A program made the position numbers and the translations under genes. A stretch of DNA of 64,000 bases from Hoplostethus atlanticus. Its lineage: Eukaryota > Chordata > Actinopteri > Trachichthyiformes > Trachichthyidae. The stretch covers positions 2,046,001 through 2,110,000 of the forward strand of contig JAXDDX010000056.1 of the NCBI GenBank assembly GCA_034670405.1, given 5' to 3'. Under the pieces are notes generated by a model. It ran no database searches. It had not been told where the DNA came from and worked only from the letters and a program-made list of their open reading frames with translations. Positions 22,130 to 32,550 of the stretch are shown piece by piece (position 1 is the stretch's first letter; each line of letters begins with the position of its first letter).

Positions 22130-22960
22130 GCACACACACAGCAAGAAAAGTTAATTTCCCACACACAATTTCCTGCCCACTTCTACTCCTCTCTTCTCCA
22201 TCTTTTATATTTGCGTTGACATCGTTGCCCAGAGTACAAGCCAATCACAACATAGTTTCGGATGGGGACTACAGTAACCGGTGCAGTGGCATAGCGCTGA
22301 GCCCGCCCCAATTGTCAAAACTAAATGAAACTTGAGTGCAGAAAAAAAGGCTTGGAGAGCACACAGAGTAATTGTGTGTGGGTAATAATATTTGATTGCT
22401 CCTTTTTGGGTGTGCACTTAAATATAGATTTCTGCTTGCAAGCTGCAATACACAACTCACAAAGAGAAAGTTGCCTCTTGTGTAAGAGGTGTTACTGTGC
22501 TTGTTGGAAGTAACCACACACACAGTGGTGCAATGTCTTTGTGTGGGCAGCCCTTTTGCTCTTGTCCTTATTCTCGCAAGTTTTGCCATGGAAGTGTCAC
22601 TATACATGGGAACCTCAGGGAGACCACTGGGTGTTTCCACGGATAGAAAGTTTATGTGATAACTTTGTTTAGGTTTTCAGCAGATGTACTGTCTTACCTT
22701 GTAGTAAATGTCTATTACTTCATTCAGGCCAGATCTGCACCATTCAGTTCTGGATCTGGTCCAAATATTCATTAAGGGAGTGGTGAGGGAAGGGTCAGCT
22801 AGTCCCCATGGTCTTCTCCCTTACAGCAGCTCAAACGTTGAGAATGTCTCAGATAGAGAACAGCACATACATAATTAACTGATTCCAATTTTTCCCATCA
22901 TTCCCAATTTTTCCGATGTGTGGATCTGTCATTCCTTTAACATCTTACACATCTCACTCC
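22130..22960. other. Mixed retroelement debris, no gene resolved
   Basis: Lies between the LINE-tail repeat and the integrase fragment. Open frames up to 123 codons show no domain. A stretch at 22270-22330 looks repetitive but I cannot assign it. The 22700-22960 part may be the decayed 3' continuation of the Gypsy pol fragment. Confidence 0.3.
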
Positions 22961-22964
22961 TTAC

Positions 22965-23360
22965 TCATTTACATGAGACCTGGTTGGTCAGGACCTCCTC
23001 GGCAATGCATACTCGGATGAAGAGGAGAGCAAGTTCTCAGGCCACTGCTTTGGTGCTGGCAGTACACAGGGAAATTGCCTCAGGGTAGCGGGTGATGTAT
23101 TCGAGGATGACCAGGATATATGGATGCCCCCAGGCTGACTTTAAGATTGGTCCCACAACGTATATGGCTATTGTGTGTCTCAGTAATGGGCAACACTAAA
23201 GGTTTAGAGTAGTTTACCTTTGGGGCTGTCTTCTGGCACACCTCCGGCAGTAGTCCTCAACGGCATGGCCAATAGAAGTGGACCAGGATCTGCTCATACA
23301 TCTTTTCTACTCCTAAGTATTCTCCAAGCAGGTGTGTTTTGGCCAAGTCAAGCAGTTTAT
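22965..23360 (-). pseudogene. Ty3/Gypsy-like integrase fragment
   Basis: Minus-strand translation, with stops and at least one frameshift, follows the Gypsy integrase pattern. It has an N-terminal zinc-finger region with a Leu-Gly-x-x-Lys segment and a Phe-Tyr-Trp-Pro motif, then a core with an Ile-Leu-Val-Ile block followed by Thr-Arg-Tyr-Pro-Glu-Ala, and finally a Glu-Val-Leu-Thr segment. In intact elements this enzyme inserts the cDNA copy through a DDE site. Here the zinc-finger His/Cys set is incomplete, a stop lies at 23257-23259 and the core is out of frame with itself. It is a dead fragment. Reverse transcriptase was not recognised nearby. Confidence 0.72.
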
Positions 23361-24110
23361 GGATATACAGTATGCCTTAGGTACTAGAAGTTATTCAACT
23401 GAATTTCCTTCCCTGCTTTGACCATTTGATATATATATTTTATGGCAAAATGTGAAAAGGAGACCACTCTATCACACCCCTTCCACAGGTTTTTCATTGG
23501 TGGTGGCTACATCTTATCTGGCCAGGGCCAAACCGGCCAAGGACTGACTGTTGAGGGGACATTTTTGAGAATATGTTACTTACCTATACCTGAACTTTCT
23601 TCTTCCCATGACTCACTTTCTATACCGTTGATCTCTGGGGCAGAGGTGGACTCCTCAAGTACAGGTTCAGTGGTGGATGCAGCACAAGCTTTGGCTTTAG
23701 TAGCATGAGCCTCCTGCTGCTTCCTCTTCCTCCTCCTAAAGGAACCTCTGTAGGGGCAGCTGTCTCTGGGAGTCCATCTGGCCCCACCAATATGGACATT
23801 GGGAGCCTGTCAACATCCACCATCCATGGGTGGTTTGAACTTTGATGTGTGATGTGGGATATTACCAGGCATCTCCATGGATGCAGGAAATAGCTACTGG
23901 AGGACCGTAATGGGGGAACAGTGAACTGAGGTCTAAATAAGGTTACCTTACTAGCAGACTCAAGTAGGGCCTCAGTATCCCCTGTATTGCTTATCGTGAT
24001 GGGGAATTTAGGGGCTGTTGCCTTCTAGAAATTGATTGCATGGTGTAAGGTATGCTCTCAGACAGTGAAATTATTTCCCAGTTATCCAGGCCTGGGCGTG
24101 TACCAGTCTA
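23361..24110 (-). other. Possible further retroelement debris
   Basis: Mixed GC, with short minus-strand frames (67 codons at 23620-23823, Pro/Gly/Leu-rich) that I cannot match. Its position 5' of the integrase fragment on the same strand suggests it belongs to the same decayed element. Confidence 0.25.
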
Positions 24111-25335
24111 TTAAATCCTTAATTCTAGCTCAAGCAAGTATTTGCAGACAATGTGAGGCAATGCGCTGCACATAACTATGAGTTTCTCTGTGTTTTGGGA
24201 AAAGCATTTATGAAGCTGAATCTTGGAAGATTTGTTTCTCCAATGAAAGGAGACTACTGAAACATTCATGCATTCACAATTGTAGATTTCTGGATTGTTT
24301 TTATAGCAGAAATATCGCTGCTCTATCACTGCAGTATTAATACACCTTACTCCTGTAAGAGTCTTTATTTTCTACAGGGGTTGACAACATATTTTGAGAC
24401 AGGATGAATCATCGTATTCCATTCCAAACTCTCGTACAAATTTGGTTTACAGTATATGGGGAAAGAAAATTGAATCATATATAGACTTCTCTCGTGTTTG
24501 TATTTATATATTCTGTTTGTATTTCATGAATGAGAGTACATGAAGTTTTCAAAGCCTCCAACCTTATTTTTGGTGACTTCCCTCCCTACTCCTCATGCCT
24601 TATGGATGATGAAAAGCAAGTCAAAGTGTCACAGGATGAAGCGTTCCTGTAAATATTTCAAAGGTCAAATTATTGCTCATCTATTAGTCATGAGTCATGA
24701 TGCCCTGAACATCTAGGGTTGTGTTGTCCCAATTATGCCAGAATCAAAAGGAATTGTTAATATAGCCGTTGTTGCATCATCTCTTTTTCTGAGCCTCAAA
24801 TGCTTTGTGAGGCTAATTATTTGTAATTATGGGTTTCCGTTAAAGGCGTAAACAAAGAAAAATCATGAATTCAGCAAATTGCTTCTCAGCTCCAGGTCTT
24901 TTAATCACACAGACATTTTGCTCTTTGCAGACTGGCCACTTTTGAATTCATATCGGGGAATGTATTGATTCAATTGAAGCTTCAATCAGTTTTGCCTGGA
25001 TTTTCTTACTCATGGCTGAAGCAGGGATTGTGAATGTTCAAAAGTGAAATAAGTGCTAAATGAGCACTTCCAGAAATATCTTTGTGACTTCGATTATTAT
25101 TTAATTATTAGATTATTTGTTAGAATTTTTCTGAGAACATAAGGGGGATTCAATTAAGTTCTCCACAGATTACTTTATTGATTTGAAACCATATATTATT
25201 TAACCCCCTCATACAGTATTAGGCTTGGACACCAAAAATAAGTTCAAGCTTGGTTTGGGGAGCTTTATTAACATCTAATCAGAACAAAATGTATCACTGG
25301 AAAACTGAAGTTGTTGGCGTTCATTTGAAGAACCA
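24111..25335. other. Non-coding tract with homeodomain/FOX-type sites
   Basis: No gene seen and almost no simple repeats. Two TAATTA cores at 24814-24819 and 24824-24829 lie 10 bp apart, and a GTAAACA forkhead-type word follows at 24848-24854. It looks like conserved non-coding or enhancer-type DNA; conservation cannot be tested here. Confidence 0.35.
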
Positions 25336-25338
25336 ATT

Positions 25339-25592
25339 TGTTGGATGAGCTCAAAGGTCACTTTTTTTTTTTTTTTTACCTCTTTGTTCAATCCATGTAG
25401 AATAACAACATGTCTTAATATAGTGAACTGAGGTCTGTTGGATGAGCTTAAAGGTCACTGTTTTACCTCTTTCTTCAATCCATGTAGAATAACAACATGT
25501 CTTAATATAGTGAACTGAGGTCTGTTGGATGAGCTTAAAGGTCACTGTTTTACCTATTTCTTCAATCCATGTAGAATAACAACATGTTTTAA
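25339..25592. repeat. 87-bp minisatellite, three units
   Basis: Units begin at about 25339, 25436 and 25523. Units 2 and 3 are nearly identical at an 87-bp period. Unit 1 is longer by about 10 bp because its T-tract has grown to about 17 T, where units 2 and 3 have a short TGTTTT. The A-T tract expansion is the main difference between units. Confidence 0.92.
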
Positions 25593-27050
25593 CATTTCAA
25601 GTATGTGCTTTTGGACCATTGAGGATGATTTACTAACAATAAAAACAATGTTCAGCTGGACTGTAACAGAGACAGTGTGACCCTCCCCATTTTAGTGAAT
25701 CTTCTGATACCGGACATTGATACCATATTGTCCTATTGTCCTATTATCAGATTTCTTATTACTGCCAAAAGATTTAACAGAAAATGTTTATGAATATTAT
25801 AAACAACTAAGTACACCGTATGAAGATGAACTCAGTTTCTCCCCTCCTCTTGTTCTAAGTAGCAGTCCAAAATTAATTCCAATCAGAGCTGCTTTTTCAG
25901 CTCACTGTGTTTTTGGAAAGGAAATAGGCCGGTGCCAAATGTTCCACAGCTGTCTCTGCCACCAAGGAACATGGGGATAGCGATTTAATGCGCTCACCAG
26001 TCAATCTTCAAAGGATGCTGTTATTGCACAGCTTACATTTCTCTATCCCTACAGAGTTTACCCTGCCCGGGCCTAGAAGAGGGTGTCAGGTAAAGTGAGC
26101 AATGCCAGATTACAGCCTTTGTCAAGCGGACTCACAAAAGTGATGTTGCTTAAAACATTGATGCCGCCATTTGTTTTGTTTTTTTGTCATATTTTTTTTC
26201 AAAGAACAGCTTCGGGGGAGTAGGTGCAGGAATACGATACAGCAATTTGCGTTTCCTCTCCATATCTGCTTGACACCGGGTCTCAGGGGCGGGGTTGTCA
26301 AAGTGATTTGAATGGAACACATTTGAGTACGTGTCGGGGTGCCTGATGAAGTGAGAACATACTGTAGAGGCATTGTGCTTCAGCCTTTGTGGGATCAAAG
26401 TCAAACTCCAGCAGAGCAGAGTGGTTGTAACTACAACACAGCGTTCTCCTCTTTGGCTAATTGTGAGGCGGTTCAAAGGGGAGCGAATCTGCTTAGATTG
26501 GATTCTGCTGCAGGAGGGAGAGAGAGAGAGAGACAGAACAGAGGGGTAACACCGGGAGAGAAGAAGAAAGAAAGAGAGAGATAGAAGTGGGGATGACAGA
26601 GGGGTTGGCACTGAGAGGAGAGCAGAGGAGAGGGAGAGCAGAGAGCCAAACTTGTTCCCTTCTGGTGCCAGCATGTTTCAACCTATTGTCTTTTTTTTTC
26701 TTTTTGCGCTTTGCCAGTCACAGTCCATTGCCCAGATGAAGCTTTGGGCCACTGGTTTGGAGAAGATATAAGGCAATCGCACATACACCAGCCTGCCAAG
26801 TGCGTTGACATTGGTTTAGCTAAAATTGCCACTGTATTATTTTTCCTGGTGCTATTTTGTTTGAGCAATCAAGGGCAATGACTTCTGCTTCAGAATGTTC
26901 CAAACTATTAATATTTCTTCTGGGTGGAAATGTTTCACAAGCCAATAGTACATAACAAGTGATAAAAGAAGGATGGATGTGTGCTCAAAAGTAAAGTGAC
27001 CGTCAGAAACCAAGAATCCATGTATAGCTTGTGCCTATAGTGGCATGGGG
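25593..27050. other. Non-coding tract with long purine-rich patch
   Basis: No gene seen. 26511-26648 is strongly purine-biased on the plus strand (GA, GAA and AAAG words). The 174-codon minus-strand frame across it is Ser/Leu-rich low complexity and is rejected as a gene. Confidence 0.5.
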
Positions 27051-27140
27051 CAGCAGGTTGGCCTAGCGGTCGTTGGTCCACCAGCCCACCGACACTGCCA
27101 AAGTGCCCTTGAGCAAGGCACTTAAGCCCAAAGACTGCCC
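27051..27140 (+). mobile_element. tRNA-derived SINE, 5' fragment
   Basis: Contains an A-box-like TTGGCCTAGCGGT and the common CCCTTGAGCAAGGCACTTAA block of fish SINEs. The region where a B box should be has lost bases. No 3' tail is present. Confidence 0.65.
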
Positions 27141-27590
27141 CAGGTGTGCCATTTGTCTCTCTCTTTTCTTTGTCCATTTCTATCATCCATTATATTGTCT
27201 TGCTTTTTCTTTCCTCTTCTGAAACTTCTGACAAACAAAGTCTACGCCACCTATGCCAGCAGCACTACGGTGAGAAAACTCTTCCTGTTGCGCTTGTCAG
27301 GTATGTGTAAATGTTGCTGTGTGTTAAATCCGGACAACATGTCGTCTCTGCGGGCTTGTGGGTGGTGGTGATGAACACAATTAGCTTCACATCGCTAATG
27401 CATAAATAATGACTCCCCCTGGAAAGCATTCTCCGTCAAAATGCTATCATATGCAGCTCCATATCAACCCCATTGCTCCATATCTCTCTCTTTTGTATTG
27501 TCCTATCTTATATTCTACACCTCACGTAGTCATGATGAATGAGTAGGATACTTGCTATGCCATTAGACTGAACACTCTCTCTCCCTACAG

Positions 27591-27957
27591 TCCTTTAACC
27601 ACCATCAAGGCGTGAACTTGGCTGTTAATGCCGTTCTGAGGGAGCGTGCTATAGGAGCATGGTCTACTGTAACTTGTGGGTGCTGCTGTCCTTGAACTTG
27701 GTATTGATCATCTCCACATCACGTGAGGATCAAACCGGTCCAGAATTTGCAGTTGACTGCACTTTGAATGTGTTGAGGAGCGTTTGGCTCGATACTTCTG
27801 AGGCTGATTTAACATCTGGCAAGATAAGTTACGTGAACCTCAACACATTAACACTTAAGGACCTGAAAGACTTTTTTTCTTTTTGGTTTTACACATTCTA
27901 CAGAGGAGGTCAGATATGCAAAAGGAACTATCCTAGACCCAGATCGGAAACAAATGG
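27591..27957 (+). CDS. Candidate first coding exon of an unknown secreted protein
   Basis: A pyrimidine tract and CTACAG acceptor end at 27590. The first ATG after an in-frame TAA is at 27659, in a strong context (A at -3, G at +4). The frame encodes 99 residues and reaches a good donor, GTAAGC, at 27958. Residues 4-20 are strongly hydrophobic and look like a signal peptide. The mature part is about 75 residues with two Cys (about 33 and 86), an aromatic Phe-rich stretch (about 70-79) and a basic end. The exon would end in phase 2. I do not recognise the family and see no partner exons, so function is unknown. Frames of this length also arise by chance in 64 kb; the combination of acceptor, Kozak context, signal peptide and donor is what raises it above the rest. 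Confidence 0.35.
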
Positions 27958-28375
27958 GTAAGCTAAGACTTAAAATAATTAAATGCTGTGAAATTAAGCT
28001 AGGAATAAAGCTTGTCAGACCCTCTCAGTGTAGCTTTGCATTTAGCAACTATGTGATGATAGCCAGTGCTAAACTACAGCATGTTGACTACTTGGTTTAA
28101 AAAAGCTCTAAAATATTACGCTTTAAATACATAAGTCTGTCATTGGGACATCTCGCTGTAGGCTTATACAGTTTTATTGACAGCTGCCAACAAGACATTG
28201 GTGAGCACTGAAATACATAGGGCGTTTATGAACCAGATGGTCTTCATTGGTTTCTTGTTGTCTCCTAGCAACACCCTACAAGCCATTTTGTGGTTTGCTT
28301 GTAAAGAGTACTTATAGGATCCAAACCCTGCTGTTCTGTGTGTAATGCCCAGTGACCTACAGTATTTCTATTAAA
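27958..28375. other. Non-coding tract
   Basis: Would be intron if the exon at 27591-27957 is real. No further acceptor-exon-donor set is evident. Confidence 0.4.
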
Positions 28376-28790
28376 GGAAAATTCCACCCTCAGATACTCT
28401 TAAATTATTATGTTATGTCTCATATATTTTGTGATGAAGGTTTGTAATTTACCTTTTTATTGAACCCACTTTGCTTCATCCAACCATGTCTACTTCTACT
28501 TCAGGTAATGATTTCCTAGAGTTCCCAGAATGCCTTTTGTCAACCCCCGAGAGAATGGGTGTGAATTTGTTGCTGCTGCATTACGTCACGTTCGACAAAG
28601 TGGAAAGATGGGAAGATTTCCCATTGCTCCGAACTGGAAGCGTTCAGGCATTCAATGTTGAGAAGCCCTTGGCTATTGGGAGATGAAGCGGATGTTAACC
28701 AAAGACCACCCACTGGTTTACTAGCGGCTAGATGGCTAATGCGATTTTCACAACGCCACCTTGGGAATTTCACCCAAGGACTTAAAGTTT
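28376..28790. repeat. Possible dispersed repeat
   Basis: Starts with a TTAAAGGAAAATTCCACC word that I associate with fish transposon ends and contains a 71-codon plus-strand frame without recognisable domain. A 7-bp hairpin (CCTTGGG with CCCAAGG, about 28759-28779) lies at the right side. Termini are not convincing. Confidence 0.3.
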
Positions 28791-28794
28791 ACCT

Positions 28795-29455
28795 TAAATA
28801 GCACACAGGTTCAGCAGAGACCAATGTAATGAAAGCATGCTTTATTAAGACTTAATCACTTTAAAATTGGGGCTGGGGGCTAAAAGAGATAAAGAGAATA
28901 GAAAAATAAACCGTTTTTATTCTGTGCACACAATAGAAAATAATCAAAAAATCCTTAAAACTGACCAGCATAAAAGGCTAGTTCAACTACCTGTGGTTTT
29001 ACTCACCAAGAAGACGCCGAAATGGGGAAACTAAGGTGAGCTTCTCTCAGGGTTGAGCTGCTCTGACACACATGAACCACACACACACTGCAAACACAAG
29101 AAAGACTGCACGTGTCAAAATAATTACACACAAACATGCCTTCCAGGCAGGGCCCCACCTGTAGCAGTAGAAGCAAATAGCAGTTGGTCAGGTTGCGCGA
29201 TATAAACAAAGACTGTCTATGTACACATGCACAAGTTTAAAATTACAGTTACAGACAAGTAGGCGAAACAGCAGCCGGCACTAGAAGAGAATGAGAGAAC
29301 AGAAATAAGTGGGTCACTCAACTACAGTGTAATGCCCAAAAAGCTGTCCTGCCTTACCCAAACTACATTTTACCTTTCATGGATTATACAAAGAAGGTTG
29401 TCACTCCGGGACCACAATCCCACCCCTGGCTGCAGCAGTAACCCGTCTCACCAGC

Positions 29456-29501
<46 letters not shown>

Positions 29502-29815
29502 ACACAACTTCACCAGCTGTCACCTCAGCTGATTATGCAGGACTTGGGAGCACAGTATGTCTCGAACACATTTGGGATGAGTGCTACCCTATGACTGAAC
29601 AGACTTAAACGAAATGGGAAAACCTATCACCTTCAAAACAAACAGCCTAGAGGGTCACACAAAGTGTAGGAATACCTCAGGCGTTACCAGGATTGCCACA
29701 ATACACAACAAGAAACACCTGCCCTTCTTGATGAGGCGTGACCTAGACCTACTCTCTCTTTTAAGGTGGACCAACCCTTTTTAAGGTGGACCAGTTCACC
29801 CTGCTACACATTGTC
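28795..29815 (-). mobile_element. Possible LTR-type sequence
   Basis: On the minus strand it starts TGTAGCAGGG (at 29815) and, about 950 bp later, has an AATAAAGC polyadenylation-like signal (near 28845) close to its far end. This is LTR-like in order, but I find no target duplication and the lower boundary is unclear. It includes the (CA)n at 29457-29506. Confidence 0.3.
29457..29506. repeat. (CA)n microsatellite
   Basis: About 24 CA units with one TA interruption. Confidence 0.95.
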
Positions 29816-30585
29816 TGCAGGAGCCTCTTAATTCACACAGTGTCTTATCTTTATTCTTATGTATTTCTAAGTTGCAGTCACTGTATATTACAGTGTGATA
29901 TACGATGATAAGCTTTTCTTCATCCATATTAGCTTGTGGTGCTGTGGTCAGTGTTTTGACGCTCCATGTGTGGAGTCGAGGTGTCAAGGTGGTCAGACGC
30001 TTCCACTGTGTTTGGGCCTTCAGAATCAGATCAACAAAATCACATTGAAAAGCTTTTCTTAGCAACAGTAGTCATGGTTTGATGATGACACAATAACAGG
30101 AAATCCTAATTGGATCACCTTGCTCTGGGATGCCATTCAAAGATGGCCCTCCACTCTCTCCTTATACACTTTATTTTATTTATTTGAAGTGGTCATTGAA
30201 TACGCCGAACTTTGAGAAGAGAAGGTCCTGTCTAAATGATGAGTTTTTAAGAATAAACCCCTGTTCACTTATTTCTATCACTCATCAAAAGAGAAGTCTT
30301 TCAGGGAAAATGGAAATATGCTATGTAAACAAACACACACTTCCATCAAATACACTCACGCTGTTCTTTGTTTGCCTCCTTTTATACACATGCCATTCCT
30401 TTTTCAGTCAAATACATTTTTCCGTTACAAAGCGCCAGTCTTGGAATGGCAGTTGTTGACAACAAAGATAAAGGTCTGCTTTTGAATTGTTTTCAAAAAC
30501 CATAGAGAGAGGAATAAAATTCAGACACTTCTTCAGATATGTGGCCCATGACTTAATTCATGTGTTTCTTCAAACTATGCTGGGC
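29816..30585. other. Non-coding tract
   Basis: No gene seen. Open frames up to 109 codons lack any recognisable feature. Confidence 0.5.
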
Positions 30586-30589
30586 TGTC

Positions 30590-31065
30590 GTACTTGAGTC
30601 CAGTCTCAATCTTGAGACCACATTTCTGACATCTGTGACTTGTGTCTATTTTGACTTGTCCTGGTCTCTGCCGTTATTGGATGTTGACTCGACTTTTTCG
30701 GTGATATGTTTTTCTCCACCTGGAGAAAAACATGGAGAGAGAGCACTACAAACAATTTAAGGGACTACACCACTGTATAGTATGGTCCTAGGCATTCATT
30801 AGTCAAACTCCTATGCATTTAATAGTTGGATGTTGAAGGGTATAGTACATTTCTGTTTATCCTTAAGCATTATTTTTACATTTGGAAAGACATTGTTTAC
30901 ACTGTGTATTGCCTATTATGGTTTTGGTCTTGAACAGAACTTGATTTGCTCTGGTTTTGGTCTTGACTTGGACTCCCTTTGGACCTAGCTTTCACTCGAC
31001 CTCGACTGGACCTGGTGTCGGAATTGACTTGGGCTTGACTAAGGTGGTCTCTTGACTGCAGCCCT
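30590..31065. repeat. Degenerate GACTTG/CTTGAGTC-type repeat region
   Basis: 30590-30700 and 30925-31065 are dense in variants of TTGACTTG, CTTGACTCG and GGTCTTGACT, an irregular minisatellite-like pattern. The two halves are separated by ordinary sequence and by the palindrome at 30706-30733. Confidence 0.6.
30706..30733. repeat. Perfect 28-bp palindrome
   Basis: Arms of 13 bp (ATGTTTTTCTCCA and its exact reverse complement) with a 2-bp centre. It could extrude as a cruciform. Confidence 0.95.
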
Positions 31066-32320
31066 CTGGGGATTTACCTCTGGATATTTGCTCTGTGTCG
31101 GTGTCACATCATGTGAAGTGATGCACACAGCGCAGAAAGGTCAGACAGAGCTCTGAAATGTCACCTGTGTCCCACTGTGGATCTAGGAACTGTATTCGGC
31201 TGAAACAGGGGATTGCATATGCTACAGTTTCACATCACAGGACTCCTGTTCTGTGGGTTCAACTTCGCAAGCTGTGCTACTCACCAGTCACGCCTGTCAC
31301 AAAGTCTTAGTACCGTAAATGCGCCCACGTATACGCCTCACTGTAGTGTACTGTAGACACCCTCTGTCACATCACTGGGTTCATTTATTAATGATGTCTA
31401 CTTGATCTAAACTCTGACAGGATGATTAATGTGAGCGTGAATAAGAGTATGCTTTGTACATGAAAGCTCTTACAGGGTGTGATTTCTTTCTGCCAATAAC
31501 TTGCTGTACAGAAGAAGTTCCCTTTATATCTACACATATTCTGGGATATCTTGGCTTGCTTGATGAAATAAAGGCTATCCTGTTTCCAGGTTATTCCACA
31601 ATGCTATGTAGCCAATTAGAAAATGAATTACCCAAAATATATTGCTCAATATTTAAGAAATATAGGTAATTTCATCTTAAAGTGTCTTTTTTTATAAGCC
31701 AATTGACTTGTGACTTTCATAAAGGTTTTACTTTTATGCTTATAATCATTTTTTAAGCGGGAGGTAATTTAATAGTGGATTTCTCATTTTGGCATATGAA
31801 AGTCAATACATCACCTGCATGGTTCAAACATATTTCAGAAACGCCCCCTCATAACGACCTATGAGTGAGTACAGAAGAAAACTAATCGCTGCTTGAACAC
31901 TTTGATTGCCATTTTAACAAGTCACCTGCTGATAAGTTTCACATCAAGCAAGAAAAATACTATCCTAAAATGAAACTAGGTATTACAGCAGAACAATATA
32001 GACCTGCGTGTCTCAGAATATCTTCTTTAGTGCCAGCAAATTACCTCAATAAAACAGCAGGAGAAGAGATTTGCTTGTCAGTCATCTCTACGGTTGATAT
32101 AAACGAAAATCGTGGCACAAGAGGTGATTACCTTTTAATAATGCTCAGTGGGCATCGTTAGCCAGTGTGTTTTCATCGCTCCAGACCAATTAGCCACAAC
32201 TGAAGAATGGTTGTTTTTCTTCCTGCGGAACAATGTTGAGGCAAGGTACAATTCTGGACGGACAATTCTGACGGCAACCGTGACCAACCACGTATTTCAA
32301 TGTAATGTTGTTCTGTATAG

Positions 32321-32372
32321 ATTCAAGAACTTTATTTGTCACATACACATACAGGATGTATAGTGAAATGAA
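32321..32372. mobile_element. Short retroposon-tail fragment
   Basis: ATTCAAGAACTTTATTTGTC followed by ACATACACATACA and a GTGAAATGAA block is a common fish interspersed repeat end. Only about 50 bp remain. Confidence 0.4.
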
Positions 32373-32527
32373 TAGTCTACAATGACAGTAACAGTGATTT
32401 TGTCCTCTTTGATAATCTTCATGGATGCAGTATTATCATTCTCCAGACTTATGCTGATATTATGAAAAATTACCTGAGACTAAACAAGGTTTAGTGATGC
32501 AGTAGTCCTTTATAGATATAGATTATA

Positions 32528-32550
32528 CTGTGTGTGTGTGTGTGTGTGTG
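32528..32550. repeat. (TG)n microsatellite
   Basis: About 11 TG units. Confidence 0.95.

Noticed and set aside
23921..25440. Shared AGTGAACTGAGGTCT word at 23921 and in the minisatellite near 25422
   Set aside because: The match is only about 15 bp with no similarity on either side, so common origin is not supported.
26150..26674. 174-codon open frame, minus strand
   Set aside because: Its protein is dominated by Ser/Leu/Pro runs produced by the purine-rich tract on the other strand.
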